This document shows, piece after piece, positions 15,536 to 23,592 of a DNA stretch of 44,625 bases. The position numbers and the translations under genes were made by a program. The notes under the pieces are model-generated. The model saw nothing but the letters and a program-made list of their open reading frames with translations. It ran no database searches and had not been told where the DNA came from. This stretch comes from an uncultured Clostridia bacterium (GTDB lineage Bacteria > Bacillota > Clostridia > TANB77 > CAG-508): the NCBI GenBank assembly GCA_944392445.1, contig CALXWT010000007.1, positions 1 through 44,625 of the forward strand, read 5' to 3'. Each line of letters begins with the position of its first letter. Position 1 is the stretch's first letter.

Positions 15536-16303
15536 TTATACATTACATTTAACAGTTTTTTCATTTACCTTACTTTTGGGTGTAACATTTTTTGAATGAC
15601 TTGTCTTCTTATTTTTGTATATTCTATACACGGCATTTAAAAACTTTATTACTTTTATCTTTATTCCTATATTAAACTTTAAATCATACACATTTCCATT
15701 ATTGTATATAGGTTTTACTACATATTTAATTTTATTATAGTTTTTCTTTTCTACTGCTAACGGCAAAAGTGCAGAAATTGCTGTACATATTAACGGCACA
15801 GCATAAGTTGTAAGTAAAACATCATCAATGCCCACTTTTACACTTAAATCTAAATATGATATTTTAGGTTTTACTTGCATTATTTCTTTAATATCATCTA
15901 TTCTTATCTCTTTTTCTAATTTCTTTATATCAATTCTATCTAAATGCATTTTTAATGTTATCTTTTTAATTTTTTCACTATTTAATTTTAGTTGCAAAAT
16001 TCTAAGTTTATCTAATACGTTAAGAGATACTTTTATTTTATATTTTGCATTAATCTTATTATTTTTGCATGTATTCTTGTTCGCATTTAAGTTCTTCTCA
16101 GAGTTATTTTGATTAGAATACATATTTGAAACTTCATAATTTTTTACTTCTATTTTTAGTGTAGACAGTATTACTAGAAAAAAGATTATTGTTATAACTA
16201 TTAATATTGTACAAAAAAGTAAAACTAATACCATCATAACCTCCTTTGAAGTTATTTTAGTATTAGTTTTTCCATTTTTTTCTTTTTTAAACATATTAAG
16301 CAT
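15536..16303 (-). CDS. DUF2953 domain protein (YtfI-like)
   Basis: 255 aa. An N-terminal membrane helix (about residues 23-50) is followed by a Lys/Asn-rich spacer and a domain ending in VVKPIYNNGNVYDLKFNIGI and IKVIKFLNAVYRIYKNKK, the C-terminal pattern of DUF2953. In Bacillus the homologue ytfI is paired with gerW (ytfJ), as here, suggesting a spore or germination role; no activity is known. The ATG overlaps the end of scpA by 8 bases, so translation is probably coupled. A second ATG three codons in is also possible. Confidence 0.75.
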   Translation of the reverse strand: MLNMFKKEKNGKTNTKITSKEVMMVLVLLFCTILIVITIIFFLVILSTLKIEVKNYEVSNMYSNQNNSEKNLNANKNTCKNNKINAKYKIKVSLNVLDKLRILQLKLNSEKIKKITLKMHLDRIDIKKLEKEIRIDDIKEIMQVKPKISYLDLSVKVGIDDVLLTTYAVPLICTAISALLPLAVEKKNYNKIKYVVKPIYNNGNVYDLKFNIGIKIKVIKFLNAVYRIYKNKKTSHSKNVTPKSKVNEKTVKCNV

Positions 16304-17054
16304 GTTTTTTATTATTTTTTTCTACAGTTATATCTCCAAAAAGTTCGTCTTGAGAAGTTAACACTTTGCTCCTTCTAGAAAGTTCTAATAGCCCTGTAAA
16401 TGCAGTAACAATTTCTTTATTTGAACATTGTTGTTTTGGAAATAATTTATTAAATATAAATGTTTTACTATGTAATAGTGCTTTGAACATTGTTTTTACT
16501 TTATCTGCTACAGTATAGGTTTCGGTAATGGCTATTTTTTCAATGTTTTTTGCATTCTGATTTAGTCTAGTGCTACTTCTTTCTATTATTTCAGAGTACA
16601 TTTTAGAAATTGTTTCTTTTTGATATTCTCTTTCTATTTTTTGCTTTGGAAGTTGTATTTCCTCTGGTAGTTTAAAAATATTTTTACCACCTTTTTGGTA
16701 CATTTCCTTTAGTTTGCTGGTTATCTCTTTATATTTTTTGTATTCTATAATTCTCTGTAATATTTCTTCTTCAGTTAATTCTTTTTCATCATCTACTTGA
16801 TTTGGTAATAAATTCTTGGATTTTATATACAGCAAAGTAGATGCCATAACTAGAAATTCGCTGGTAACTTCTAAATTCATTCTTTCCATTTGATTTATGT
16901 ATTCTATGTATTGGTCCGTGATTTCTCCTAATTTTATATCAGATATATCCATTTTGTTTTTATCTATTAAATGGCATAGCAAATCTAGAGGACCTTCAAA
17001 GTTCTCTAGCTTTACATTGTATTTATTTGTTTCTAATGTTAGTAAATTTTGCAT
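16296..17054 (-). CDS. scpA: Segregation and condensation protein A
   Basis: 252 aa. The start YNVKLENFEGPLDLLCHLIDKNKMDI, followed by ISDIKLGEITDQYIEYI, is the signature of ScpA, the kleisin that bridges the heads of the SMC dimer in the condensin complex. The C-terminal winged-helix region (AFTGLLELSRRSKV) is present. GGAG precedes the ATG. In most Firmicutes scpB follows directly; here DUF2953 follows instead, and no scpB is seen in the window. The gene lies between recX and the sporulation pair. Confidence 0.93.
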   Translation of the reverse strand: MQNLLTLETNKYNVKLENFEGPLDLLCHLIDKNKMDISDIKLGEITDQYIEYINQMERMNLEVTSEFLVMASTLLYIKSKNLLPNQVDDEKELTEEEILQRIIEYKKYKEITSKLKEMYQKGGKNIFKLPEEIQLPKQKIEREYQKETISKMYSEIIERSSTRLNQNAKNIEKIAITETYTVADKVKTMFKALLHSKTFIFNKLFPKQQCSNKEIVTAFTGLLELSRRSKVLTSQDELFGDITVEKNNKKHA

Positions 17055-17219
17055 TTTATTATCTCCATTTAACTTATTTTATTTAGGATCTCCCTAAGAG
17101 CTATTACTTAAGCCATTATTATTAATAACAATATAATCACCATTAAATAATCATATAGTATAAATAATTATTTATTTTATTAACTCAAGCTATAGATTGA
17201 CGAGTATACAGACTATATT

Positions 17220-17681
17220 TTAACAATTTAATGTCGAAATAGCTTCTTTAATGCTATCCATTTTATAGCCTTTTTTTAATAAAAATTGTATTACTCCCTG
17301 CTCTTCCATTCCGTTGCTTTTTTTATTTATAATGTTCTTAGCCGAATTTATTTCATACTCTTCTAGTTTATCTGTATTATTATAAAAGTAGTCGTCTATT
17401 AAGCCTTTATCTAGTCCTTTAGACATTAGTTTATATTTAAGTTCTTTCAAGGACAAATTTTTGAGGTTTATAAATTCTGCTATTGCTCTTTCTATATAAC
17501 TATCGTCATTTATATATCCATTTTCTTTTAAGTCATCTATTACCTCGTCTAATAAATCATAGTCTTCTATATCGCTAAATTTTTTTCTTACCTCTTGCTC
17601 TGTTCTCTTTTTATACATTATGTATTTTAGAACTTTAGTTTTTAATTTGTTTTTTTTCTCTAATTCTTCTAAATCTAGCAT
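17220..17681 (-). CDS. recX: Regulatory protein RecX
   Basis: 153 aa. Three-helix repeats with the RecX consensus: ALKYIMYKKRTEQEVRKKF-type first repeat, DDLKENGYINDDSYIERAIAEF, and KELKYKLMSKGLDKGLIDDY. RecX binds the RecA filament and limits its activity. AAGGAG precedes the ATG. It lies 78 bases downstream of recA in the same direction and is probably cotranscribed with it. Slightly shorter than proteobacterial RecX. Confidence 0.92.
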   Translation of the reverse strand: MLDLEELEKKNKLKTKVLKYIMYKKRTEQEVRKKFSDIEDYDLLDEVIDDLKENGYINDDSYIERAIAEFINLKNLSLKELKYKLMSKGLDKGLIDDYFYNNTDKLEEYEINSAKNIINKKSNGMEEQGVIQFLLKKGYKMDSIKEAISTLNC

Positions 17682-17759
17682 TTAATGCTCCTTATCTATT
17701 ATCTTTTTCAGCTTGTAAAAGAATTGTTGCTTTCCATTACGTAAACTTAATTATAAGAT

Positions 17760-18818
17760 TTACTCTTCTGGTTCAGTTTCCTGCTCCTCATCCACTTCTT
17801 CTTCGCCTAAACTCTTCTCAAATGCTGCATTAAAGTTATCTCTTATTTTCTTTTCAACTTCATCTGTTACTTCTGGATTATCTTGTAAATATTTCTTTAC
17901 ATTTTCTCTACCTTGTCCAATTCTTTCACCTTTATAACTAAACCACGAACCTGATTTTTCTATTATATCTAGGTTTACAGCTATATCTAAAATATTTCCT
18001 TCTTTTGAAATACCTTTACCATAAATAATATCAAATTCAGCCTCTCTAAATGGTGGTGCAACTTTATTTTTTACAACTTTTACTCTTGCTCTATTTCCTA
18101 TAACTTCTCCATCTTGCTTAATATTTTCTATTTTTCTTATATCTAATCTTACAGAAGCATAGTATTTAAGAGCTCTACCACCTGCTGTAGTTTCTGGATT
18201 TCCAAACATTACCCCAACTTTTTCTCTTAATTGGTTAATGAATACTACTACTGCTTTTGATTTATTTATAACACCTGCCAATTTTCTTAAAGCTTGTGAC
18301 ATAAGTCTTGCTTGTAAACCAACATGTGCATCTCCCATATCTCCATCGATTTCTGCCTTTGGAACTAAAGCTGCAACTGAGTCTACAACAATTATATCTA
18401 TTGCACCACTTCTTACTAGTGCTTCTGTTATTTCTAATGCTTGCTCACCAGTATCTGGTTGAGAAACAATTAAATTATCTATATCTACTCCTAAGTGTTT
18501 TGAATATACAGGGTCTAATGCATGCTCTGCATCTATAAAAGCTGCCTCTCCACCTAACTTTTGTGCCTCTGCTATCATGTGTAATGCAAGTGTAGTTTTA
18601 CCAGAAGACTCTGGTCCATATATTTCTACTATTCTTCCTCTAGGAATTCCACCTATTCCTAAAGCTATATCTAGACTTAGTGCACCTGTTGGAATTGCTT
18701 CTACCTCCATTGCGCCAAAGTCTCCTAATTTCATAACTGAGCCTTTACCAAATTGTTTTTCTATTTGTCCTAGTGCTGCCTCTAATGCTTTTATTTTTTC
18801 TGGATTTTGATTATTCAT
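17760..18818 (-). CDS. recA: RecA recombinase
   Basis: 352 aa, normal length. Walker [10 protein letters not shown], the MAW-type [19 protein letters not shown] start, loop L2 region [22 protein letters not shown] and an acidic C-terminal tail ([14 protein letters not shown]) are all present. RecA forms filaments on ssDNA, drives strand exchange and triggers LexA cleavage. The leader is about 170 bases with a consensus promoter upstream. I looked for the Firmicute LexA box (GAACnnnnGTTC) in this region and saw none, so SOS control is not evident from the sequence. Family-2 hairpin element copy 1 lies directly upstream of the promoter. Confidence 0.98.
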   Translation of the reverse strand: MNNQNPEKIKALEAALGQIEKQFGKGSVMKLGDFGAMEVEAIPTGALSLDIALGIGGIPRGRIVEIYGPESSGKTTLALHMIAEAQKLGGEAAFIDAEHALDPVYSKHLGVDIDNLIVSQPDTGEQALEITEALVRSGAIDIIVVDSVAALVPKAEIDGDMGDAHVGLQARLMSQALRKLAGVINKSKAVVVFINQLREKVGVMFGNPETTAGGRALKYYASVRLDIRKIENIKQDGEVIGNRARVKVVKNKVAPPFREAEFDIIYGKGISKEGNILDIAVNLDIIEKSGSWFSYKGERIGQGRENVKKYLQDNPEVTDEVEKKIRDNFNAAFEKSLGEEEVDEEQETEPEE

Positions 18819-18830
18819 TTAAATTTCCTT

Positions 18831-18867
18831 GTATAATATAATAAAGTTTAAAAATTTTATATTATAC
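18831..18867 (-). promoter_or_regulatory. Leader hairpin adjacent to the recA ribosome site
   Basis: An 11-bp perfect inverted repeat (GTATAATATAA / TTATATTATAC) with a 15-base loop lies immediately upstream of the AAGGA ribosome site of recA. It could sequester translation initiation or merely reflect AT-richness. Confidence 0.4.
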
Positions 18868-18992
18868 TTACCTTTCTCCATTAATTATTTTTATTTAGTT
18901 TAGGTTTAATGGTACCTTTATTTTTACTACTGTTAAGAAAAAGTTTTTTAATTTAACATTTTTCTCACTCGCTTTTTAAAACAACTGTTTGT

Positions 18993-19020
18993 ATTATATC
19001 GTATTTTTAAAATTTGTCAA
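18993..19020 (-). promoter_or_regulatory. Sigma-A promoter of recA
   Basis: Minus strand TTGACA, 16-bp spacer, TATAAT. An imperfect inverted repeat AAACA-AC-TGTTT lies just downstream of the -10 box. Confidence 0.75.
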
Positions 19021-19055
19021 GAACTTTTTTTAATTTTGTTATTATTTAGTTACTA

Positions 19056-19313
19056 TATAATGGTTTTGAAAAGATTTATTTATGAAATCTAGATAGTATG
19101 TATGTTTAGAAAATTTTTGTTAGAGCGCGTAGCGACCAAACGAGCATTGAAAATGCGAGTGCGATTGGAGAAACCTAGCACATAATGTACATATTTCATC
19201 ATACATATTATTTAGCTAATGGATAGTATTATAAATTTTATCATAGCCTCTTTGTGCTTAGATGGTTTCGACAACAAGCGACAAAAAAATTTAAGAACAT
19301 ACATACTAGCTAG
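19056..19313. repeat. Hairpin element family 2, copy 1
   Basis: It starts TATAATGGTTTTGAAA (shared with copy 2), then a locus-specific arm (TAGTATGTATGTT, matched on the right by AACATACATACTA), then GAAAATTTTTG, then the core GCGACCAAACGAGC, a small stem GCATT/AATGC, GCGAGTGCGATTGGAG, a stem AAACC ... GGTTT, and CGACAACAAGCGAC. It sits between the peptide-binding protein stop codon and the recA promoter. No open reading frame. Confidence 0.8.
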
Positions 19314-19336
19314 AGCAAAAAGAAAACTTTAAATTT

Positions 19337-20923
19337 TTATTGCCTATACCAATTTTCAAAATTATGATATACACTATAATTATTTGGTGTAACCTCACCA
19401 GTTAGCCTTATGCTATATACTACTTGCTCCTTGTTTCTATATAAGCAAATATATGGCATCTCATCTTCGTATATTTCAATTATTCTGTTGTATTTTTCTG
19501 TTAACATTTCTTTGTCGGAAATGTTTTTTATGTCATTCAATATGCTAGTCATCTCTTCGTTTTCGTAATTAGCTATATTATCCTTGCCGAAGAAGTACGT
19601 TAAATCTGGGCTATACCCATTATTTACACCAGTAATAATCATATCATAGTTTTTGTTTTCTAAATACTTCTTATATGATGAATTGGACACTCTATATAAA
19701 TATACATTTATTCCAAAATCTTCTAATTGCTCCTCTATCAGTTCTGCTACCTTCACTCTGGTCTCATTACTGTTATCTACGATTAAATTGATGTTTAAAT
19801 ACTGTGTTCTATAATTTTCTGTTTTTCTCCAAGAGCCATATCTATATTCCCAGCCAGCATCCTCTAAAATTTCTTTTGCTTTATCCTTTGAGTAGCTAGA
19901 TTTACTTTCTTTAGAATCCAAATAGCTTCCATAATCTATTGGAAATGAAGATACATAATAGTTATTACTAAAAACTGATGAATTTATTTTATTTTTATCT
20001 ATCGCATAATTTATAGCTTGTCTTACTTCTTTATTAGCAAGTACTCCTTCTTCGCAATTAATACTTATAAAATCTAGTTCTCTGCCTTTATATTCGCTAG
20101 TTACAAAACCAATGGTTCCTATATAGTCTTCCACATTTGTATTAGAAGTACACACTAAATCAATATTACCTATTTTTAGGCTATTATATGCATCTCCCAT
20201 TGTGTCAAAATAAGTAATTATTATTTTATCGATTTTTCTTTCTACGTTGTCTGCATCTCTCCAATTTTCATTTTGTTCGAGTTCCATTCCTTCTGCTGTA
20301 GCAGAAGTTACTTTATACATACCAGTAGCTTTTGGTGCTAATCTAGATTCATAAAAATTTTCGTTCTTAAATTGATTGCTCGATACTATTGGAAATATTA
20401 GATTATATTCAAAAAACGGTTCTTCTTCGTTTAAATTAATTCTTATTGTGTTGCCATCTATTATTTCTACTGATTTTATGTTTGCTACATTATCAGAATA
20501 CACTGATTTTCCTTCTTGTAGTTGTTCTATTGTGTATTTTACATCAGTTCCTGTTACACTATTTCCATCTTCCCATTTTAGGTTATCTTTTAATTTTACC
20601 AAATATGTAGTTTTATTTGTTTTTGACCATTCTTCTGCCAAACAATTTTCTATTTCATAATTCTCTGTAATTTTTAATAATGGATCATATAGAATTGTAG
20701 ATAAACTAATAATATCTTTATTTTTAGTTATAAGTGGATTAATGTTATCAAAGTCTGAAATTCCTATATTTAGAACAGATTCAGTTTTTTGCATTGCCTG
20801 AGTTGTTGTATTTTCCACATTAAGATTACTAGTATCTTCTTGAAAATTTATTTTATAAATTGCAAATGCTATTATCCCCACTGCAAATAATAAGAACAAA
20901 TATTTAATTATATTAGATTTCAT
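19337..20923 (-). CDS. Oligopeptide/dipeptide-type ABC transporter substrate-binding protein
   Basis: 528 aa, family 5 extracellular solute-binding protein (OppA/DppA fold): LNIGISDFDNINPLIT start of the mature domain, EEWSKTNKTTYLVKLKDNLKWEDGNSVTGTDVKYTIEQL, and REVRQAINYAIDKNKI-type middle (EVRQAINYAIDKNKI). The N-terminus has a membrane helix (about residues 6-22) but no lipobox cysteine, so it is held by an uncleaved helix or secreted rather than lipidated. No permease or ATPase genes are beside it, so it is an orphan binding protein or serves a transporter elsewhere. GGAGG precedes the ATG. Confidence 0.88.
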   Translation of the reverse strand: MKSNIIKYLFLLFAVGIIAFAIYKINFQEDTSNLNVENTTTQAMQKTESVLNIGISDFDNINPLITKNKDIISLSTILYDPLLKITENYEIENCLAEEWSKTNKTTYLVKLKDNLKWEDGNSVTGTDVKYTIEQLQEGKSVYSDNVANIKSVEIIDGNTIRINLNEEEPFFEYNLIFPIVSSNQFKNENFYESRLAPKATGMYKVTSATAEGMELEQNENWRDADNVERKIDKIIITYFDTMGDAYNSLKIGNIDLVCTSNTNVEDYIGTIGFVTSEYKGRELDFISINCEEGVLANKEVRQAINYAIDKNKINSSVFSNNYYVSSFPIDYGSYLDSKESKSSYSKDKAKEILEDAGWEYRYGSWRKTENYRTQYLNINLIVDNSNETRVKVAELIEEQLEDFGINVYLYRVSNSSYKKYLENKNYDMIITGVNNGYSPDLTYFFGKDNIANYENEEMTSILNDIKNISDKEMLTEKYNRIIEIYEDEMPYICLYRNKEQVVYSIRLTGEVTPNNYSVYHNFENWYRQ

Positions 20924-21057
20924 AAATGTCCTCCATTTGTTGAAATTTATACTTTGTTTTTTACATCTATACTATATACCATAAGGGCATTTTTTTCAAG
21001 TTTTTTTGTACATTTCAGAACCAACTAGTTACATTTCACAGCTTGTTCTAATATGTC

Positions 21058-21193
21058 GGAGCAATACATGTTTTAATTTTATGTTGGAGTGCTTAAGGTG
21101 GGGACCGACAAGTTTACAAACTGTTATGCAAAGTATCTACAGTTTATAAGCAATTGGGGGCCGAAAACATAAAATTAAAACATGTATTACTCC
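21058..21193. repeat. Hairpin element family 1, copy C
   Basis: The arms GGAGCAATACATGTTTTAA... pair with a right arm ending TTAAAACATGTATTACTCC. The core (about 21086-21164) reads GTGCTTAAGGTGGGGACCGA, ACAAACTGTT with apical ATGC/GTAT, ACAGTTTATAAG, TTGGGGGCCG. The outer arm resembles that of copy E (TGTCGGAGCA). It lies in the gap between spoVS and the binding-protein gene. Confidence 0.85.
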
Positions 21194-21303
21194 AGCAAAA
21201 GGAGTGCTGTAAATAGTAACAATAATAACAATTTATATGAATTTTAAAAAAAGAGAACACAATTATATTACTGTGCCCCCTATACATTTATATAATTTTC
21301 TAA

Positions 21304-21567
21304 TTACTTTCTAGATTCTACAATTAGCTTTATACCTGTTCTATCTTCTCCTTCCACCTCTACTTCTGCAAATGCAGGTATACATACTAAGTCCACTCCT
21401 GCCGGTGCTACAAATCCTCTTGCTATTGCTACAGCCTTTACAGCTTGATTAAGTGCTCCTGCCCCTATTGCTTGCATTTCTGCCTTGTTAGATTCCTTTA
21501 CCAAACCTGCGATAGCTCCTGCTACTGAATTTGGATTTGATTTTGATGAGATTTTTAAAATTTCCAT
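21304..21567 (-). CDS. spoVS: Stage V sporulation protein S
   Basis: 87 aa, normal length. The sequence MEILKISSKSNPNSVAGAIA, followed by a Alba-like core (AIGAGALNQAVKAVAIARGFVAP) and an acidic beta-hairpin end, is highly conserved SpoVS. It binds nucleic acid and affects early sporulation, septation and spore coat formation. AGGAGG precedes the ATG. It lies 130 bases downstream of ymdB, as in Bacillus, with its own promoter containing a palindrome. Confidence 0.96.
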   Translation of the reverse strand: MEILKISSKSNPNSVAGAIAGLVKESNKAEMQAIGAGALNQAVKAVAIARGFVAPAGVDLVCIPAFAEVEVEGEDRTGIKLIVESRK

Positions 21568-21611
21568 TTTTGCCTCCTATATTTTTTTATTTGTTTTAAT
21601 CAACAATTATA

Positions 21612-21640
21612 TTTATATTACAATTTCTGGAAATTGTCTA
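21612..21640 (-). promoter_or_regulatory. Probable spoVS promoter
   Basis: Minus strand TAGACA, 17-bp spacer, TATAAA. The spacer and -35 box are covered by the palindrome at 21620-21637. Confidence 0.5.
21620..21637. promoter_or_regulatory. Candidate operator in the spoVS promoter
   Basis: ACAATTTC-TG-GAAATTGT is an 18-bp inverted repeat spanning the promoter spacer and -35 box. A related TTTTCTGGAAAA lies 10 bases further upstream. The position would suit a repressor. Confidence 0.45.
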
Positions 21641-21697
21641 TACTTTTCTGGAAAAAAGTGGAAAAACTCATCGTGCAGTTTCGCTATTTTTCGACAT

Positions 21698-22471
21698 TTA
21701 TTTGTAATTTATTCTATATACCTCTATTGTTTTACAAGTATCGTCATCAATTTCAAATACGCAACCATTAAGTATTGCAGGTCCATCTGCTAATTTGTAT
21801 CTTTCTGGAAGTGATGTAAGAAATCTTTTTATTGATGCTGAAACATCCATTCCTATTACAGATTTTTTAGGTCCTGTCATTCCCAAATCTGTTATGTATC
21901 CTGTACCTTTTTCAGTTATCTCCTCATCTGCTGTTTGTACGTGTGTATGGGTTCCAAAAATAATATTTACTCTTCCATCTAAATAGTTTTTCATTGCTAT
22001 TTTCTCTGCTGTTGCTTCTGCATGAAAATCAAGTATAATTATATCTGCTTCGTTGCTTAATTTATTAACTAGTTCATCTGCAACTGTAAATGGATTTTCT
22101 GATAATATGCTCATATCGGTTCTACCTATTAAATTCATAACAGCTATTTTTTTGCCTTTACACTCATAAATATTATATCCTTTACCCGGTACACCTTTAG
22201 AGTAATTTGCTGGTCTCATAATTTTTGGATTATCTATAAATGCAAAAATGTCTTTTTTGCCCCAAGTATGGTTACCCATAGTTATTGCGTCTATTTTCAT
22301 TTTTTGTAATACATTAAAGTCTTTGTCTGTAAGTCCCATTCCTCCTGATGTATTTTCTGCATTTACTATGGTAAAGTCTATATTTTCTTTTTCTATTATT
22401 GTAGGCAATAAATCTTTTAGTTTGTTTAATCCGTTTTCTCCTACTATATCGCCTACTGCTAGTATTTTCAT
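21698..22471 (-). CDS. ymdB: YmdB family metallophosphoesterase
   Basis: 257 aa. Metallophosphoesterase motifs of the TIGR00282/YmdB family: GDIVG (metal-binding Asp), NAENTSGGMG, MGNHTWGKKDI (GNH), FHAEATAEKIA and GTHTHVQTADE (GTHTH), in the standard order. In Bacillus YmdB hydrolyses cyclic nucleotides and affects biofilm and motility genes. The usual upstream neighbour rny (RNase Y) is absent here; a Fic/antitoxin pair sits in that place. spoVS follows, as in Bacillus. Confidence 0.95.
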   Translation of the reverse strand: MKILAVGDIVGENGLNKLKDLLPTIIEKENIDFTIVNAENTSGGMGLTDKDFNVLQKMKIDAITMGNHTWGKKDIFAFIDNPKIMRPANYSKGVPGKGYNIYECKGKKIAVMNLIGRTDMSILSENPFTVADELVNKLSNEADIIILDFHAEATAEKIAMKNYLDGRVNIIFGTHTHVQTADEEITEKGTGYITDLGMTGPKKSVIGMDVSASIKRFLTSLPERYKLADGPAILNGCVFEIDDDTCKTIEVYRINYK

Positions 22472-22582
22472 CTAACTACCATTCCTTTCTTTTGATTAGA
22501 ATTATATTTTTATAGTTTATGTTCTTAACTGCTATTTAAACCAGTTTAACCCCAATAAAGATTTTTACTTAATAGTTTTTTG

Positions 22583-23326
22583 CTATCTTTCTGGTCCATC
22601 TTTTTCACTAGAATTTTCAGCCGAAACATCTTGGCCATTCTCTATATCTAGTAACTTAGCTTGCTTTTCTTTCTCTTTTTTTATTCCAGCTAAAATAGAT
22701 TGTTTTATTAATGCTTGTAGGTGTTCTGGCTCTGGATAATCTTTCTCATCTAGCGCTGCTAAAACGAATTTATCCCTAATACTATACCTTACTATATCTC
22801 CTTTTGGTGTTACCAACCTAGTTAAATGATCTAATAATATTCCAATATCCATTGGAAAGCCATGTTCTCTTGAATAATTCTCTGCAAATGCTAAGGTTGT
22901 TCTTGTATTACCATCTCTAAAAGGATGTACTCTCCAAATTTTTGCTAATTCTCCTGTGAATTTTGCAGTTATTTCGTCTATATTCTTTCCTGACCAATTT
23001 ACATCATTTAGCTCTGCTAGTACAACGTTTAGGTCTCTTTCTATGTTTTTTTGTGCAGAATATTCTAAACTTATGCCTGGAATAACCACTTCTGTTTTGT
23101 ATACAGGTACTGTTCTAAATTCTCCTGCCCAATCAAATATATCTTCAAATATGTGTTTATGAATACTCTTTAAATATTCAGCATTATACTGTTGTTTAAA
23201 AGTTTCCCCAATATCTATTAACTTAACAAAACCTATATCTTTCTCGGCCTTATTTAAGTCTTTATAATCTGTTATTCCTAGTCTATTTGTTAATACTCCG
23301 TTTTCTTGTATATATGGATCTTTCAT
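22583..23326 (-). CDS. Fic domain protein (putative toxin)
   Basis: 247 aa. Fic motif HPFRDGNTRT at residues 134-143, in the context WRVHPFRDGNTRTTLAF; the flap region (YKTEVVIPG) and the preceding helices match the family. Fic enzymes usually transfer AMP to target proteins using the motif His. The second Arg of the consensus (H-x-F-x-[DE]-G-N-x-R-x-x-R) is Leu here. The C-terminal 40 residues are a charged tail. It abuts the VbhA-like antitoxin gene with no gap, so the two form a toxin-antitoxin pair. The family is firm; the chemistry is not, because of the missing Arg. Confidence 0.88.
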   Translation of the reverse strand: MKDPYIQENGVLTNRLGITDYKDLNKAEKDIGFVKLIDIGETFKQQYNAEYLKSIHKHIFEDIFDWAGEFRTVPVYKTEVVIPGISLEYSAQKNIERDLNVVLAELNDVNWSGKNIDEITAKFTGELAKIWRVHPFRDGNTRTTLAFAENYSREHGFPMDIGILLDHLTRLVTPKGDIVRYSIRDKFVLAALDEKDYPEPEHLQALIKQSILAGIKKEKEKQAKLLDIENGQDVSAENSSEKDGPER

Positions 23327-23521
23327 TTAATCACCTTTTCTATACTTATTTATAACCTTTTCTTGTAACTCTTTTAATTCAATTTTTCCCTCGATGTATT
23401 GTTTTGCTAGTGCTAGAGTTTCATCGGTTGGTACGTCTGTACCAGATATTGATATACCTAATGCTTTTTTTACTAGTTCTTTTCGTTCTTCTACTGTTGT
23501 TTTATTGATAGAATAATCCAT
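23327..23521 (-). CDS. VbhA-like antitoxin
   Basis: 64 aa. It resembles the antitoxin VbhA family as I recall it: an N-terminal helix (VEERKELVKKAL), a short turn, then DETLALAKQYIEGKIELKEL, which matches the usual YVxGEISLDEL tail. The inhibitory motif (S/T-x-x-x-E-G/N) expected between the helices reads G22-I-S-I-S26-G27 here, so both Ser/Thr and the key Glu are replaced. The start follows GGAGG; an ATG four codons upstream lies within the ribosome site. The stop codon immediately precedes the fic start, so translation is coupled. It probably shields the cell from the Fic protein by masking its ATP site. Confidence 0.7.
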   Translation of the reverse strand: MDYSINKTTVEERKELVKKALGISISGTDVPTDETLALAKQYIEGKIELKELQEKVINKYRKGD

Positions 23522-23592
23522 ATTAACCTCCATCTTTTAAAATACATTTACTATTATAACATATATAGAATAGTTTTGTAAAATGGACCCTT

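Noticed and set aside
18819..18992. LexA/SOS box upstream of recA
   Set aside because: No GAACnnnnGTTC-like palindrome was found; only an unrelated AAACA-AC-TGTTT repeat.
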